A program made the translations under genes and the position numbers. 64,000 nucleotides of DNA from Hexactinellida sp. DTS-2022 (Eukaryota; Porifera; Hexactinellida), in contig JAPNXP010000010.1 of the NCBI GenBank assembly GCA_028753945.1, positions 4,343,042 to 4,407,041 on the forward strand, in the 5' to 3' direction. Under the pieces are notes generated by a model. It saw only the letters and a list, made by a program, of their open reading frames with translations. It ran no database searches and was not told the DNA's origin. This document shows, in pieces, positions 12,200 through 24,436 of the stretch (position 1 is its first letter; each line of letters starts with the position of its first letter).

Positions 12200-12480
12200 T
12201 TTACTTCTGCAAAAATACTCTTGCACTGTTAATATACTGACCTAATTAATTATGATTAATTCCGTCAGTATATGACTTATATAGATGCTTCCAATTTGTT
12301 TATTAGGGGATCGAGTGTGCGGAATTTAAATTTGATAGCCAAATAAATTAATTAATTATTTATGACAAAATAATTTAACTTAATAATTGTAAGTTGACAT
12401 TAAAATTGGTGTTATATTATAAATAATATTAATAATTATTTATACTAGTTAATTAAATATCATAAATCTCAGAGATGATA
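12200..12480 (-). repeat. dispersed repeat R, fragment
   Basis: Minus-strand fragment of a family also at 17040-17800, 28140-28800, 37100-38800 and 38860-39480. It shares 'CTTCCAATTTGTTTATTAGG', 'TCGAGTGTGCGGAATT' and a run with 'AAATTGGTGTTA'. Non-coding. Confidence 0.6.
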
Positions 12481-12570
12481 CAAATTTTTAGTCAGTTTGA
12501 AATTTTAGTCAGCTGATGTCTACCTTCACTTTCTTAATTATATCTGATAATGAGATCCAGACATTTGCCT

Positions 12571-13061
12571 CTACAGACCAAAGTGGTGTTCTAACACATC
12601 ATTTTGGATACTTGAAGTTTGAAGATACTGGTATACACAGTGCACACTAAATCGTTTAACCAGCATTGGTAATGTCTGACAGGTATGTCGAAAGCTAGTA
12701 AAGTTTGTGGTGTTAACTTCCCATGTACGAATCCAGCTATATAACCAAGAGACTACATTTCTTAATAATTGCAAACGGAAATTACCTGGATAAATAGTAG
12801 CTAAATAATCTTCCTTCAATTGAAAATCTTTTCCTTCCAAATTGACATTGAATGTTTTCCAAACCTGTTTTATTTGATTAATAAATTCGACCGTTTGATT
12901 AATTTTACGATGTTATTCTGCGTTTTCCACGATAAAAGCCCTGTGGATGTTGTTTCGTGGAATATTTTTAACACTAAGCAAACATTTTGTCTTTCTAATG
13001 TTGATGGCCTACACGCTTTAGCTGTTAATCTTGGCGCTCTTTTCAAGATATTACTTATCAA
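12571..13061 (-). pseudogene. remnant of P/THAP-type transposase, copy 2
   Basis: Two short minus-strand frames match the C-terminal half of the P-type transposase at 21999-23151. RLTAKACRPSTLERQNV parallels RLTAKSCWPSNLERQNV, and DVLEHHFGL parallels PLEHHFGL. Order and strand are preserved. The RNase H-like core and THAP zinc finger are missing, and the frames are shifted relative to one another. P-type transposases cut and paste DNA using an acidic triad in an RNase H fold; this copy cannot. I found no TIRs around it. The homology rests on in-window comparison and general knowledge of the THAP9/P family. Confidence 0.7.
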
Positions 13062-13964
13062 ATGTGAATAAATTTCGAATATATGAATATGTACTTTATC
13101 TTTTTGAAGGATGACATGTCGCTCTTTGTGTTCAAAAGTGGTTGCTATTTCTTTGATTATTTTGTATACTCACTCTGTAGGCCGAAACTGTTTCTAATTC
13201 TTAATAAGTTACGTTCATGTGGAAGAATTAAACAATTAGAGGACTGAATAAGACGATAGGAGGCTGGTGAAATTCATTGAAGTTTTAAACAAAAAACCTG
13301 AGTAAGAATGCAAAACGACGAGAAAATTTGTCAAGAATGAAGTATTTGAGCTGATGTAACAACAAATTTATACGGATTTACTTATAATCTGTATTCCCGG
13401 TTTCGTACTCAGTAAGGGAATTATTACTGGGCTCTAATTTATTGATAGCACTAGAAATTTCCATTATTGCATTCTCAACGTTATTATTTTGACAGGTTTG
13501 ACTGAAGAACTGACGCTTTTTATTTGGTACATTTCAAATATCTCAACTTCTTGAATGATATTCTCCAATAACTTCATATAATTCGGTACATTATATGATA
13601 ATTGAATTTTATGTCTTTCTTAATATAATGCCTTACAAATTTATCTCCCTTATTTTTAATGATTGATAGAATTAGTACTAGACGAAATAAAATTCATTTA
13701 TCGAATAAATTAACATAACGAAACATCTCAATATTAAAGTATGTATAATACTAATCATTTAGTTATTTCCCTCTAATTTTATCTTCGTATTTTCTCCTTT
13801 GACGTCCTTATTTTTTTCTCGAGTCTTCCTATCGGCCTCCCTATCCAATTTTTCGCCCGTCGTGCTGATTTACAATTTCTTCAATGACCTAATTGGAATA
13901 ATTGTTTGAAGTCATTGTAGTTTACTTTTGCATCTTCCATGTGCATTTATAGTGTGAATCATTG
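13062..13964. other. non-coding stretch
   Basis: No supported gene or repeat boundary. It probably includes decayed transposon sequence between the P-type and OTU remnants. Confidence 0.35.
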
Positions 13965-15330
13965 CTAACACGAACTTGAGATACCTAATGCATTTGATGG
14001 TTTTAATGACTGATTTCTAGAATCGTTTTTAGCAATGATGATATCGACATCAAGAGTAGCAGAAGTAGCCATAATTTCAACATCACTGAATTCAAGGTAG
14101 ATAAGTGTTTCTATTATAATGTTTTGACCTATTTGTTCAGGCTGCAAAATTGTTCCGACCGAAACCAATTTGTCATAAATTGTTCATTTGACAAATTAGT
14201 TCCGGGATAAATTTATATTGTAAATCATATCTACGGGTTTGTCTATTCCATAGCAAATTCGTCCCGGCTTAATTTATCCCAGTAATCACACATATACGGT
14301 TTCATTATGCAATACTTAAGTAATTACCACTTTTTCTAACCTTTTGCAAATTAGTAATGATCACAAATTTAATTTTTATGTGAATAGGGTTAGAATCCCG
14401 GGACTGGCTATATTTCTAGGAATTGAATCCCAGGATTTTTTCTAAATCTCAGGATCCAATACTTCATAGGTTCATAGTTTTTCTGTGTTAATTAATTGGC
14501 TTAACAGTTACATTATTGAATAAGTATCCAAAATCTCAAATTGTATGATCACTCAACCGCTACGCATTCTCAATTATTCAATATAATATGTCTTATCATC
14601 ATACAAAGTATATGGTGCTTGCCAAATGCGTTTCGACTGGAAAATCATTTGGCCTGCAACATATGTACCCCTTGTTATTAATTAAGTTAACCCTCGGATG
14701 CATAAGACTAAAACTAAAAGGTATAAATAGAAAAATCCCATTTTCATTTTCAATTTGAATTGAAAGTGAATTAACTTCCGGTTGACTTTCACATTCTTGG
14801 GCATTGTTAATAATCCCGAGATTAGATAGCATCTTAATCCAATTCCCCGAGGCTATAAGCCTTATTTCAAAAGTTAATTCAGTTAGTACGTAGGATATTA
14901 CACATACGTATTTATTTCTTCCTAGAGGTCGAGGGCACATTGCTTTTATTTATATTGAACCTAAGCAAAGTTTTCAGATGTGATTATGATGATAGTTGTA
15001 TCTGGAAAAATTGTAAATTTGGGAGGTGATTACTCAAGTATTGCTTAAGAAACCATGATTACTGGGATACATTAAGGCGGAACGATTGACAAAGGTGTCG
15101 TTTGCTATGATTTATTAAATTACCATCCAATTTTTGTCTTCAACGACAATCAATCGGGATATATGGAACGAATCTGTAGTTGGCTGGCTGTTTTCACCAT
15201 GACTAATTTTTTAGAAGTACACCTGAAAATCAACTACCATCTCCATTGATCTTTTAGCTCTGCCCTGGTTGTATGCACTAAGTGGCTTTCCAATATGATG
15301 GTTGCTTGTAGCTGAATCAAATGTTTCTCC
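13965..15330 (-). pseudogene. remnant of OTU-protease transposon gene, copy 2
   Basis: Minus-strand similarity to the OTU region at 39941-40480. Around 15330-15200 one frame reads a segment ending NQGRAKRSMEMVV, parallel to LNLGKRNISKEMVI in the other copy. In an overlapping frame 'INGDGS' is followed directly by a TGA where the OTU box (G-D-G-N-C) has its catalytic Cys. At 14168-13965 a frame contains FSDVEIMATSATLDVDII, parallel to WATDVEIYADSAILDADV, the C-terminal OTU core. The part between is not readable. OTU enzymes are Cys proteases that cleave ubiquitin; this copy is dead. It is probably a relic of the same Ginger1-type family as the 40-50 kb gene, though no integrase part was seen beside it. 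Confidence 0.6.
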
Positions 15331-15620
15331 AAGAGAACACATTTACTACGCTTTCAATTCTTATCTATAACAATAAATTTTAGGTCCTCAAGATACTCAT
15401 TTTAATACATTGGATGACGGTTATAAGAACATTGTCGGGAACTGCATTATTATAACCTGAATAAATTATATAGAGATATATGGCAACCGTTTTCCAGGAA
15501 AATGTTTATATCTTGCATGTTCCTATAACCGATGTTCTTATATCCGGAATGTCCTGTACGGGTTTGATTTGTTTGATTGAATGCTTCCCATAGCATCGTA
15601 TTGTGAGACTCCATTGCCTA
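15331..15620. other. non-coding stretch
   Basis: Nothing coding. 15400-15560 contains fragments of the 'GGTTATAAGAACAT' and 'GGCAACCGTTTTCCA' phrases of the pogo-like MITE family seen at 20614, 36640, 43368 and 58156, in scrambled form. Confidence 0.4.
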
Positions 15621-15623
15621 ATA

Positions 15624-15998
15624 CAGTCAACTCCCGTTACAACGGAGTGCTCGGACCGTAGTTTCATTTCGTTATAAGCGGAGTTTGTTATAACCGGAGT
15701 TCGTTAGAAGCGGTGTTTGATCTAAAAAGTTCAAAACAGGTTGAATTTCGTTGTAATCGGAGTTCATTATAAACGGATTTCGTTATAATCGGAGTTCGTT
15801 ATATCGGGAGTAAAATCAATAGCATAGAAGCTATTTGGGATTTAAATGACTTCATTTAAGAGGTATTTCGTTATATCCATTTCGTTGTAACCGAAGTTTT
15901 AATAATGTAATGAGATATAAGGGTTTCCGAACCATTGAATACTTCTTTATAAGCAGGCACTTCGTTATATCCGACTTGGTTATAACGGGAGTTGACTG
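15624..15998. mobile_element. pogo-like MITE, 375 bp
   Basis: Starts CAGTCAACTCCCGTTA and ends with the inverted equivalent (CGGGAGTTGACTG), between TA dinucleotides (15622-15623 and 15999-16000). The interior is full of 'CGTTATAA', 'CGGAGTTCGTTAT' units in both orientations. TA duplication and CAGT-type termini are typical of pogo/Tigger-derived MITEs. Non-coding. Confidence 0.8.
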
Positions 15999-16101
15999 TA
16001 TTATGAATGATTAAATATATGGAATTTGCCATCATTACTGTGTAGAACACTTACCACTAAAGTATTGCGTGAAAGACTAGCACGTCCATTTATATGTATT
16101 T

Positions 16102-16209
16102 AAAATTACATCTGTGCCGACAGCATGTTCCTTTGGATGTACTATATTCTGGTATTTGGTTGATTGATAATTCCTCCAAAGTACATGCTGTCGGCACAGC
16201 TGTAATTTC
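16102..16209. repeat. foldback repeat S, copy 1
   Basis: Imperfect palindrome. The left arm carries CTGTGCCGACAGCATGTTCC and the right arm GTACATGCTGTCGGCACAGC. Same family as 16826-16905 (worn), 24077-24202 and 27166-27289. The arms could form a long RNA hairpin. Confidence 0.75.
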
Positions 16210-17035
16210 AGATTTTCTAGTTGTGTCACCAACTCTACAAGGTTTTAAGGGTAATACGGAAATGGTTCGATTTTTCAAAATAGGAAATAGTTCGACTTTC
16301 ATTTTTGTATTGTTGGACCATGGATTCAAGCCGGGTTTTTCTCATATCCATGGTGTAGCATGGTGATAATTCCTAATCATTTAAGGCAAGGGTGCCCAAC
16401 TAGATTTTAATCGCGGGACACATTGATTTCCTCAATTATTTCGCTGGTCCATATAGGCCAATTGCTAATTTTAGATATATTTAGGGAGATATAGGTTGGG
16501 GTATCCAAGCGGAAATGAAACAGAAAAGATATTAGATTTACAGTTTTACTTAATCTGAAGTGTGAGGAAATACAGGAAATTGGCACTCCAATTATGGCCA
16601 AAAAGTACACATTTAATTTTCTATCCATTCATGTATATATTATGAGAGTCACTTAATTAATTCATGTTATGAGCCATAGTTAATTTAAATAGGTATTAAA
16701 ATTATTTGATAATAAATCAAACTCCAGGTGCAAATTACACGGTCACTTCGCGCCTACATGCCAAGTTTGAGTCCAAAATCTTTAAAGGTGTGGCCAGAGC
16801 ACCGTCTACGAAGAAGAAATTTAAAATTACCGCTGTGCCTTCGGCATGTCCCTTGGAGGCACTATATTTTGGTGTTTGGTTGATTGATAGTGCCTCCAAA
16901 ACAAAAAATATTATAGGTGAGGAGACCACATTTTATATTTGCATGTTTATTTATTTCTAAAGGCCGATGAATAATAGGCATATTGCGAATTCCAAAAGTT
17001 TGAATATTTTCCATACTATGTCATTGTCACCTCTA
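16210..17035. other. non-coding, worn MITEs
   Basis: 16386-16440 begins 'CAAGGGTGCCCAACTAG', a probable hAT end whose partner I could not find. 16826-16905 is a worn second copy of foldback repeat S, with 'GCTGTGCCTTCGGCATG' and 'AGTGCCTCCAAA' arms. No gene. Confidence 0.45.
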
Positions 17036-17039
17036 GTTT

Positions 17040-17800
17040 TTAAGACCCATTTGTAGAGGTGTACGTGGCATAAAGATCAATTGATTTTTCGGAATTTTGC
17101 TTCTATATTATATCAATCATCTTTGAGATTGATGATATTTGCTAATTAGTTTAAATAATTATTAGATTTATTTTTAATTTAACACCAATTTCAATGTCTA
17201 TTTATATGTATTAAGTTTAATTATTTAGAATAACTATGTAGTTATAATGAATTTCCCTACAATATTTGAATTCAGTACACTCGTTCCCCTATAAACAAAT
17301 TGGAAGCGTCTATAACTCTGTATTTGTTTAAGGCTTACACTTTATAAGCAGCAGCATAAAATGATCCTTTTTCGCATACGGTATTAGAATATAATTTTAA
17401 GAAATTTCTGAATAATTCATGTCAGGTCACCGTTAAATACAAACTGAATTAATTAAATTTACATACGTCAGTATAATAATAGTCCAAGAGTATTCTAGCA
17501 GAAGGAAATATACTCAATAATTTGTCGTTGTTATGGAGTGTAAAATCTTAGTTTTCAATAGGAAAATAGAAGCCACTCGATCTCATAAGTTTAATCGGTA
17601 TAATTATCACAAGTCGACCAATGGAATTAGATTGAACACTTTCAATTGAACATAAGTGTAAGTAAACAAAGGAAATTAACAACTCAATAATGGCACAAAC
17701 TAGCCCAATGTGAAAATTCGTGCACTTTGTCAAGGTGTAGAATTATATTTTCTATCAAATGCATAAATGCAATATTCGGACAGTATTTATTGTTTCTCTT
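17040..17800 (+). repeat. dispersed repeat R, copy
   Basis: Long copy of family R. It shares 'AAGACCCATTTGTAGA', 'ACGTGGCATAAAGATC', 'AAATTGGAAGCGTCTATA' and 'GTTGTTATGGAGTGTAAAAT' with 28140-28800. Non-coding; termini not resolved. Confidence 0.65.
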
Positions 17801-18229
17801 TTGAAATTAAACAGCTGTAAAACTCTGTCCAATAAAGTTAATCAAAAAACTTTACATCAATAACACGAAATATACGTACTTATCCTGAAAATTTGGGCTC
17901 CTAGTTAATCAAACTCTTTGTGTAATAACTAACCAAGGCAGTCTAGTTAAAACTGGCCTACTACATAGTAGTCGGCACAGTGATAAAAGGCAGTGATTCC
18001 AATACTTTCCCACTACGTATTAGTCGCACAGTAGTATATAGGATAGAGATCTGGTATACAATCCAATACAGTCTCCATTATGTCTTTCTTTTACGAATGT
18101 ATAGACCTAATGGGTACAAGTTATGTGTACAATGACAATATATATAAATAACTACTGAATTATCTTATACTGTACTTACAATTTTTATCTGCTCTATAAT
18201 TCGAAAATTGATTACAAGTGTATAGGGAG

Positions 18230-18404
18230 CAGGGTTGTATCAACTCATTTTGAGTTTGTAAACAACTCATTTTTTGTCTACCAACTCATTCAAATTTCCT
18301 TCACCAACTCATTCAACTCCTTCATTTTGCTGTTACCAACTCATTCAACTCATTCAAGAAAATGAGTTGATTCTGCCAACTCAAATTGAGTTGATACAAC
18401 CCTG
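18230..18404. mobile_element. hAT-type MITE, 175 bp
   Basis: TIR CAGGGTTGTATCAACTCA, inverted at the other end, with exact 8-bp duplication ATAGGGAG (18222-18229 and 18405-18412). The interior is a series of 'CCAACTCATTC' units. Confidence 0.9.
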
Positions 18405-18684
18405 ATAGGGAGTATCAATTTGTTCTCTACTCAGGTTATTGTACAATTTTTCATGTAAAGGAGTAACAAATCCTGTTTCATAATATCTTAGGAAAATACA
18501 AGTACTAATGCATAATGATAGTATGTTCTTATAATAGCTGGATTTGACATCAATTGAAAAAGTAAATTCTTAAATATCCATGATTTGCCGACAACAGGTT
18601 CTTCTGGGTGTGCACTGCGTACCCCTGGGTTCACAATATTTAATAAAAAATTTCAGGTTGCGCATATCCAGGCCTTCAGCCAGG

Positions 18685-18760
18685 CGTGAACTTCGATATA
18701 TAAGGTCATACCACTGAGCATATTTTTCTGGACCATGGATTACTTAAAGTCCATTGATAA
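18685..18760. mobile_element. isolated P-type element end
   Basis: CGTGAACTTCGATATATAAG followed by 'TTTCTGGACCATGGATTA' parallels the left end of the P-type element at 21158 (CGTGACCTTCGTTATATAAG then 'TTGGACCATGGATG'). Only one end is seen, with no internal transposase nearby, so this is a solo or truncated end. Confidence 0.6.
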
Positions 18761-19670
18761 ATAGGTTATTTATATTTATTTCCATAACTAGTAATGATAG
18801 ACGTCATAAATGTACTATAAGTTTATAACTATATAGGAACTTGGTATCAAGGTATACATAGCATCCATCAGAATTGTTCTATTTCACCATATGATTACGT
18901 AATCGCTATTTGGGTGCGAAATATAGTGTTTTAATGACCTGCTTTTATCATGGTTAAACGCGGTATAAATGTTCAAGATTGGAACACGATGATGCCCAAA
19001 TCTATACTATTGTTAAAACTCGATTGATGTTTGTTTGTCCGGATTGTATTACGTGACATGGGAATACAAACTGCATTTATAATTTAGATAGGGACTAACT
19101 TCCAAATGGTATAATACTATGTAAACAAGTATGCTGAACACGAATTTCGCATTTGTACAATAACATGTATATTTTGAACCTTTTGATTAATCACCTCCTA
19201 TCTTCCAATATGCATACATGCCAAGGGATTTTAATTTGTGACAAAATTACTGATTGTAAGTATAATAATACCTAAAATTGTTCACACACTCTTGATTCTA
19301 CAATATTGAAAGATTAGAAAAATGTTATTATCATTAGCCTGGCTAAATATTACATGCTTACACAATGTATCATAGTTATGAATATATTGGAAAATTAAAT
19401 TTCTGAAAAACCACAAATATCTATTATTAGCGTACGTTACTCAATTTGATATACTGTACTTTATTATTTGGTAATTCAAACAAATATGTGTATTCTTATA
19501 CATTATTTTATAGATTTTAACTAGTTTTCAAACCGAACTAACATTGTGTTTATTTTTTATGAATTTCTTTTTCGGAATATTTTAATATAACTCCCTACAT
19601 TATGGCAAATATTCCAACCTCCGGATTTTATAATGCAAACAATTGCGAACTGACCCCCTTTGAACGGGAT
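18761..19670. other. non-coding stretch
   Basis: No gene. 19014-19165 matches the leader of the tandem array at 53.7 kb ('GTTTGTCCGGATTGTATTA', 'AACAAGTATGCTGAACACGA'), so it is a dispersed single unit of that repeat. Confidence 0.5.
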
Positions 19671-19674
19671 CAAT

Positions 19675-19677
<3 letters not shown>

Positions 19678-19738
<61 letters not shown>
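19678..19738 (+). repeat. (TTA)n microsatellite
   Basis: About 20 uninterrupted TTA units. Read on the minus strand this gives a poly-Asn open frame, which is an artefact. Confidence 0.95.
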
Positions 19739-19740
<2 letters not shown>

Positions 19741-20426
19741 CTGTACAAACTCTAGTTGAAATTAGTCCGTATATTGTGTAATATCGACCCTGTACTAGTG
19801 AAAAATCGTTTCCAAACTACAAAGGTACATAAAGCCCCTACAAACTACGTACAAGACACATTATACAATACAGCGGAGTTGCTTTATTAGCGACTCTTCT
19901 ATTAGCAACATTGCTCTATTAACAACCAATTTACAAGTCCCGATCAAAAGTATGGGGAATTCTATAGTCAAGTTCCCCCATTACAACTCGCTTAATAGCA
20001 ATATTCGTTTAGATCTGTTCCTCTAATAGCAGCTAAAAGTTGCAAATGGACAAACACAAAAAAGTTTACTTTTATGCAACTCAAAGTTCTAATAGACGAA
20101 CATCAATTACATTACTCGCTAATAAATAATTAACACATACACGTACTTTTTGTGACTACATATTTAGGTTGATCATCTAACTTGATCATTTTCCCTAGTA
20201 GGACTTCCTCAATAGATACATGCTCTCATGATTTAAATACATTGATGTATATTTATATTATTTATATTCTCATTTTCAAAATGTTTATATTCTCAATCTC
20301 ATTTTCAAAATGTTCTAAAGAAAGGTATCTGTTGTTTATCTTTCAAGGTCCATTGCCCTATTTCACCATTTCCAAGAAAACTATGCTCTTATAAACCAGT
20401 AGCCGATCAATAAATTCTGTGACGAG

Positions 20427-20576
20427 CAGTGGCGGCGTTAGGGGGGGGGGGGGGGCATGGCCTTTCCCTCTTTTGAGGCTGCCCCCCTAGAATAACAATG
20501 TTATACAGTGTGGCCCCCTGAAATTCCACCTGGCCTCCCCAGAGCTCCCTACCTGAAAATCCTGGCGCCGCATCTG
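20427..20576. mobile_element. GC-rich hAT-type MITE, 150 bp
   Basis: Begins CAGTGGCGGCGTTAGG and ends CCTGGCGCCGCATCTG, with a 7-of-8 target duplication (GTGACGAG/GTGAGGAG). It holds a G run of about 14. Similar G-rich members lie at 27431 and 49940. Confidence 0.8.
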
Positions 20577-20613
20577 GTGAGGAGTAATGTGTATTTCATT
20601 ATTAGTTCTAGTA

Positions 20614-20794
20614 CAGTAGATGTCGGATATAAGCACACCGGTTTTAACTTATAAGAACATATCGGATATAAGTACACTATGTTGGAAAACGGTTGCCATA
20701 TACCCTGTACAATTTATGTCGGTTATAAGAACATGTCGGTTATAAGCACATTAAGTCCAGTTCCCGACGATGTGCTTATAACCGGCTTCCACTG
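20614..20794. mobile_element. pogo-like MITE, family V, copy 1
   Basis: Termini CAGTAGATGTCGGATATAAG and, inverted, CAGTGGAAGCCGGTTATAAG, between TA dinucleotides. Further copies at 36640-36811, 43368-43541 and 58156-58329 share 'GGAAAACGGTTGCCATATAC' or a close variant and 'GTTCCCGACGATGTGCTTAT'. Confidence 0.85.
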
Positions 20795-23700
20795 TACCTA
20801 CGTACTATATTAATCAAGAGAATGAGAATGACGAATACCTATATAAGAAAATGTTTACTCTTTTTAACGAAAATTCCCTAATTTTTAGCAACTTCGCCTA
20901 TTTAGCAACTATTTTGCAACAAACCCCAGTTGCTAATAAAGCAACTTCATTTTAATTGACTTATGGAAAGCTATCAATAAAAGTCAATTCCTACTATTTA
21001 GTTACTGAATTATTTTCTATTAGCCTCCTATGTATATTAACTTTGTTCTTGTTTCCATAAAATATGTAAGATAAAGCAGCTATTGCAGTGTCATACATAG
21101 GGCGTAGCCTCGAGTTAAGGATTGGTATTATGGATTATGAGTCATTATAGGTAGGGCCGTGACCTTCGTTATATAAGGCCAATTCACAACTTTTAAAAAT
21201 TGGACCATGGATGTGTTCGAAGTCCATTCTGTTACACTATTTAATTATACTTTTTGTTACTCGAGTGATCATTTATTCTATCAATCATTTGTATAAATAT
21301 CATTTGTGTTAAAAACAAATGAAAAAGTATAGAGATACATACGAAATAACGTAAACTTTAACTAAGCAATATCCTTTAATTCGATTTTCTTTTCTTTAAT
21401 TTCCTAACATTGTCAGTGTGGGATGCTTGAAGTGCGTTCATAATTTTTGTTTTACTCGATAAAAGACAGTTATAAGTAGATGTAATCAATTTCCTTATAA
21501 TGAACCATCCGATAGTTTCACAATTTGGACATGTATTGCTCCAGTCTTCGCTTATTTGGGTTTCTAACAACCGGATGGTCAATTCTACAAGTATTTTAAG
21601 TGAAGGTCCGATAAGAAAACATCCTACAACTCAGGAACTTGTTCTATTTTCTTGAAGGTTGTCCATATACTCAAAATAGATTCAATTATCGTATCAGAAG
21701 GCCATTTCAGTGACCCACGATCAATTATTTCTACAAGCTTGTATTTCGAGTCAGGAGGTTCTTCGATGTGTAGATCTTTATCTTCTGTTAAGAAGAAGCG
21801 ACACTCAGTACAGTTTTTTGGACTTGATCAAATATTTAGCACATCATAGCCAGCAATGAAAACTATAGACTGGAGAGATCTCGATATCGTCAATATTCTG
21901 TATTTCCGATAGATAGATAGTATTCGAAATCGATAGAACTTTCTGTCTGATAATCGAAGGATGAGAATGTTCCTAAAATTATTTTAGTGAAAAGTGATCT
22001 ATCGAAGTTTTCTTGGTAGAAGTTTTATAATATTTGAAAGCTTGATTCGACGCTCAGTTTCTAGTATTTGGCAATAAGTGATATGGTATTGTGCACCTGC
22101 CATCATTCTGTATAACCCAAAGTGGTGTTCCAAGGGATCAGTCTGAAGGATAGATGAAAGAACAAAAGAAAAGTCACAGTTTTGTGTGAGGTGGTTCACA
22201 ATTTTTGGTAATGCCTACAAGAATGGCGTAGACAAGGAAATGTTTGGGCACTAATTTTCCTTTTTTCTCTGGGATATTTTTCCATCGTCCAAGCCAATCG
22301 ACAATTCTATCAAGGTAACAAAATATCGGATCATTATTAACTAATGGGAGCGAGAGATCATCTTTTAATCTAGTTCCTTTATTTGGGGTATTGACATTAA
22401 AATTTTCCAAAGGTTGGAGATGATTGTGATGAATTCAGCAGCATCGGACTTGAATTCGGTACGCGAAGACTTCTGGGTGGTTAATGCAGCAGCATTTGAT
22501 TCATAAAAAAATACGCTGAGCTAAACTGACGTTTTGCCTCTCTAGATTTGATGGCCAACATGATTTGGCTGTAAGACGATATGCGAGTTTTGCAACAGAG
22601 TTCTGTTCACTTCGATATAGGAGTCGAATGTCTTCGAAAAGGGCTTTGTTAGTGCTGTTAAAATCCTCAAAGTTTGGATACAGAAAAGTACAGTTATAAT
22701 CAGTCTGATTTAACCAGTTGTTTCGAATACTCTTTAAGATGTGTACAAAATCGAAGAGTAATGCTATCCATCGTTGTGAATTGAGAGGATGTAGGAGTAC
22801 AGTATCTAGTGTATTTGTTGGTGAGAATAATTTGAAGAGAGATACATTCATCGGGTAATTATCTGTGCAAATGGCCTGAACCTTGAGATTACAGTTTTCT
22901 ATATCACCAATAACTATTTTAATGATAGGTAAAATTTCTTTGGCAGATGATTTTGAACAAGGAAGAAGTCGAACAATAGTTGACCATTTTTTATATAGGC
23001 TTGAAACCATTATCGCGAAAACAGTTCTGGCAGGCTCATTTGATTGGATAGACGAACCGATTATCCTTCCACCTTTGTATGTGTAGTCAGATTTAACATT
23101 GACTTCACCCATCTGAACAATAACGTTCCGCTCCATAGGATTAAATTCCAAAGTTGACTGTTTAAGATAACAAGCAAATTCACTTTCTAAACCAATGTTC
23201 GAATAGAGCCGTTGAAGAGTTGAATGGCGCGCGCACGGGTGTCTCAGAAAACCATATTGTCAAGAAAAACGAGGTCCTCGAGATTTTTGTAGTTTCTAAT
23301 TTAGAATTTTGTGTAGATTCCGAATTTGTTATCCAAAAAAGATTTCTCACACAAATTTCTGAGATATTCTTTTTTTACTGTGCCGACTATACTATAGTAT
23401 AGTGGCCCAGTTCTAATCTTACTGCCTTTATTATTATTATTATTATTTCTCCGTAGACGGTGCCCTGGGCACACCTTTATACATAGAGAGCTGAAACTTG
23501 GCATGTAGGTGCGGAGTGCCCTTCTAATTTGCACCTGGGGTTACGATTTATGATATAATAATTTTAACACCTATTTAATCCAATTATGGCTTAGCCAATT
23601 AAATTCGAGGGTTGTCCCAGTATGAATTAGCAGCTAGCATCCAATTAGTATAAAAGGATTTTCTATCAATTGTTAGTGTGCATATAGAATGCCTAACCGA

Positions 23701-24076
23701 GGCTGTAATTTAATTGGTCGAGAGTAAGAAGATTTAACTTATTAAATCTTTCACTATTGTTTCAACTTGCGATAATTAAATTGATTTAACTTGTGAATTC
23801 GAGCTGGCTTCTATTTAATTGACTTATACAATACAATGAATTGAATTGAATCAAATTAAATTAATTAAATAAGGAATTTGTTGAATTTAAACTCACCTTG
23901 GATAACATTGCTAAAATACTTAAATATTTATATTATTTATTATCTATACATAATCAATGGCAATAAATTCAAGATGGTTTAAGATAGAAATAAACTTCAA
24001 ATTCAACAATAGTTCCTTAGTCCCGTAACAACTTGTTAAATGAGTCTAAACACCATGAGGCGTTCATGACATGGCG

Positions 24077-24202
24077 AAAAAAATCCAAAATTGCAGCTGT
24101 GAAGACAGCATATTCCTTTGGAGGCACTATCAATATAACACCACCAAAATATAGTGCCACCAAAGGAACATGCGTCGGCACAGCTGCAATTTTGGATTTT
24201 TT
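24077..24202. repeat. foldback repeat S, copy 3
   Basis: Inverted arms share 'AATCCAAAATTGCAGCTGTG' (left) and its complement at the right, with 'CCTTTGG.GGCACTAT' inside. It is preceded by ATGGCG, and copy 4 ends with the complementary CGCCAT, which probably marks the true terminus. Confidence 0.8.
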
Positions 24203-24436
24203 AAAATTAAAATTGTATAATTTCAAGATTACTAAGTCTTTTAGTTGCCAAAATTATTTTAAAGCCTTTCATTTGATTAATATAACATTTATACTCGTTT
24301 CAATTTTTCATGCATTGTTTCTACTAATATATAACTATTTAATTGACCCTAAATATTCATAATACTGAGCTGTATTATATTCCCCATAAGTAACATATAG
24401 ATTAGATAAGTGTCACAAATACCATCAATTAAGGAG

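Larger units (their letters stand above)
19871..20952. mobile_element. pogo-like 'GTTGCTTTATTAG' element with nested MITEs
   Basis: Left end CAGCGGAGTTGCTTTATTAG. The right end, about 20925-20952, carries the inverted 'AGTTGCTAATAAAGCAACTT'. Internal 'TTAGCAAC' units recur. A related, longer element lies at 54532-55816. It contains a hAT MITE (20427-20576) and a second pogo-like MITE (20614-20794). Confidence 0.6.

Noticed and set aside
14599..14940. 113-codon minus-strand frame
   Set aside because: It lies between the two readable parts of the OTU relic but shows no OTU or other motif. It may be decayed sequence; not called as a gene.
19557..19748. Poly-Asn open frame
   Set aside because: It is the translation of the (TTA)n microsatellite.
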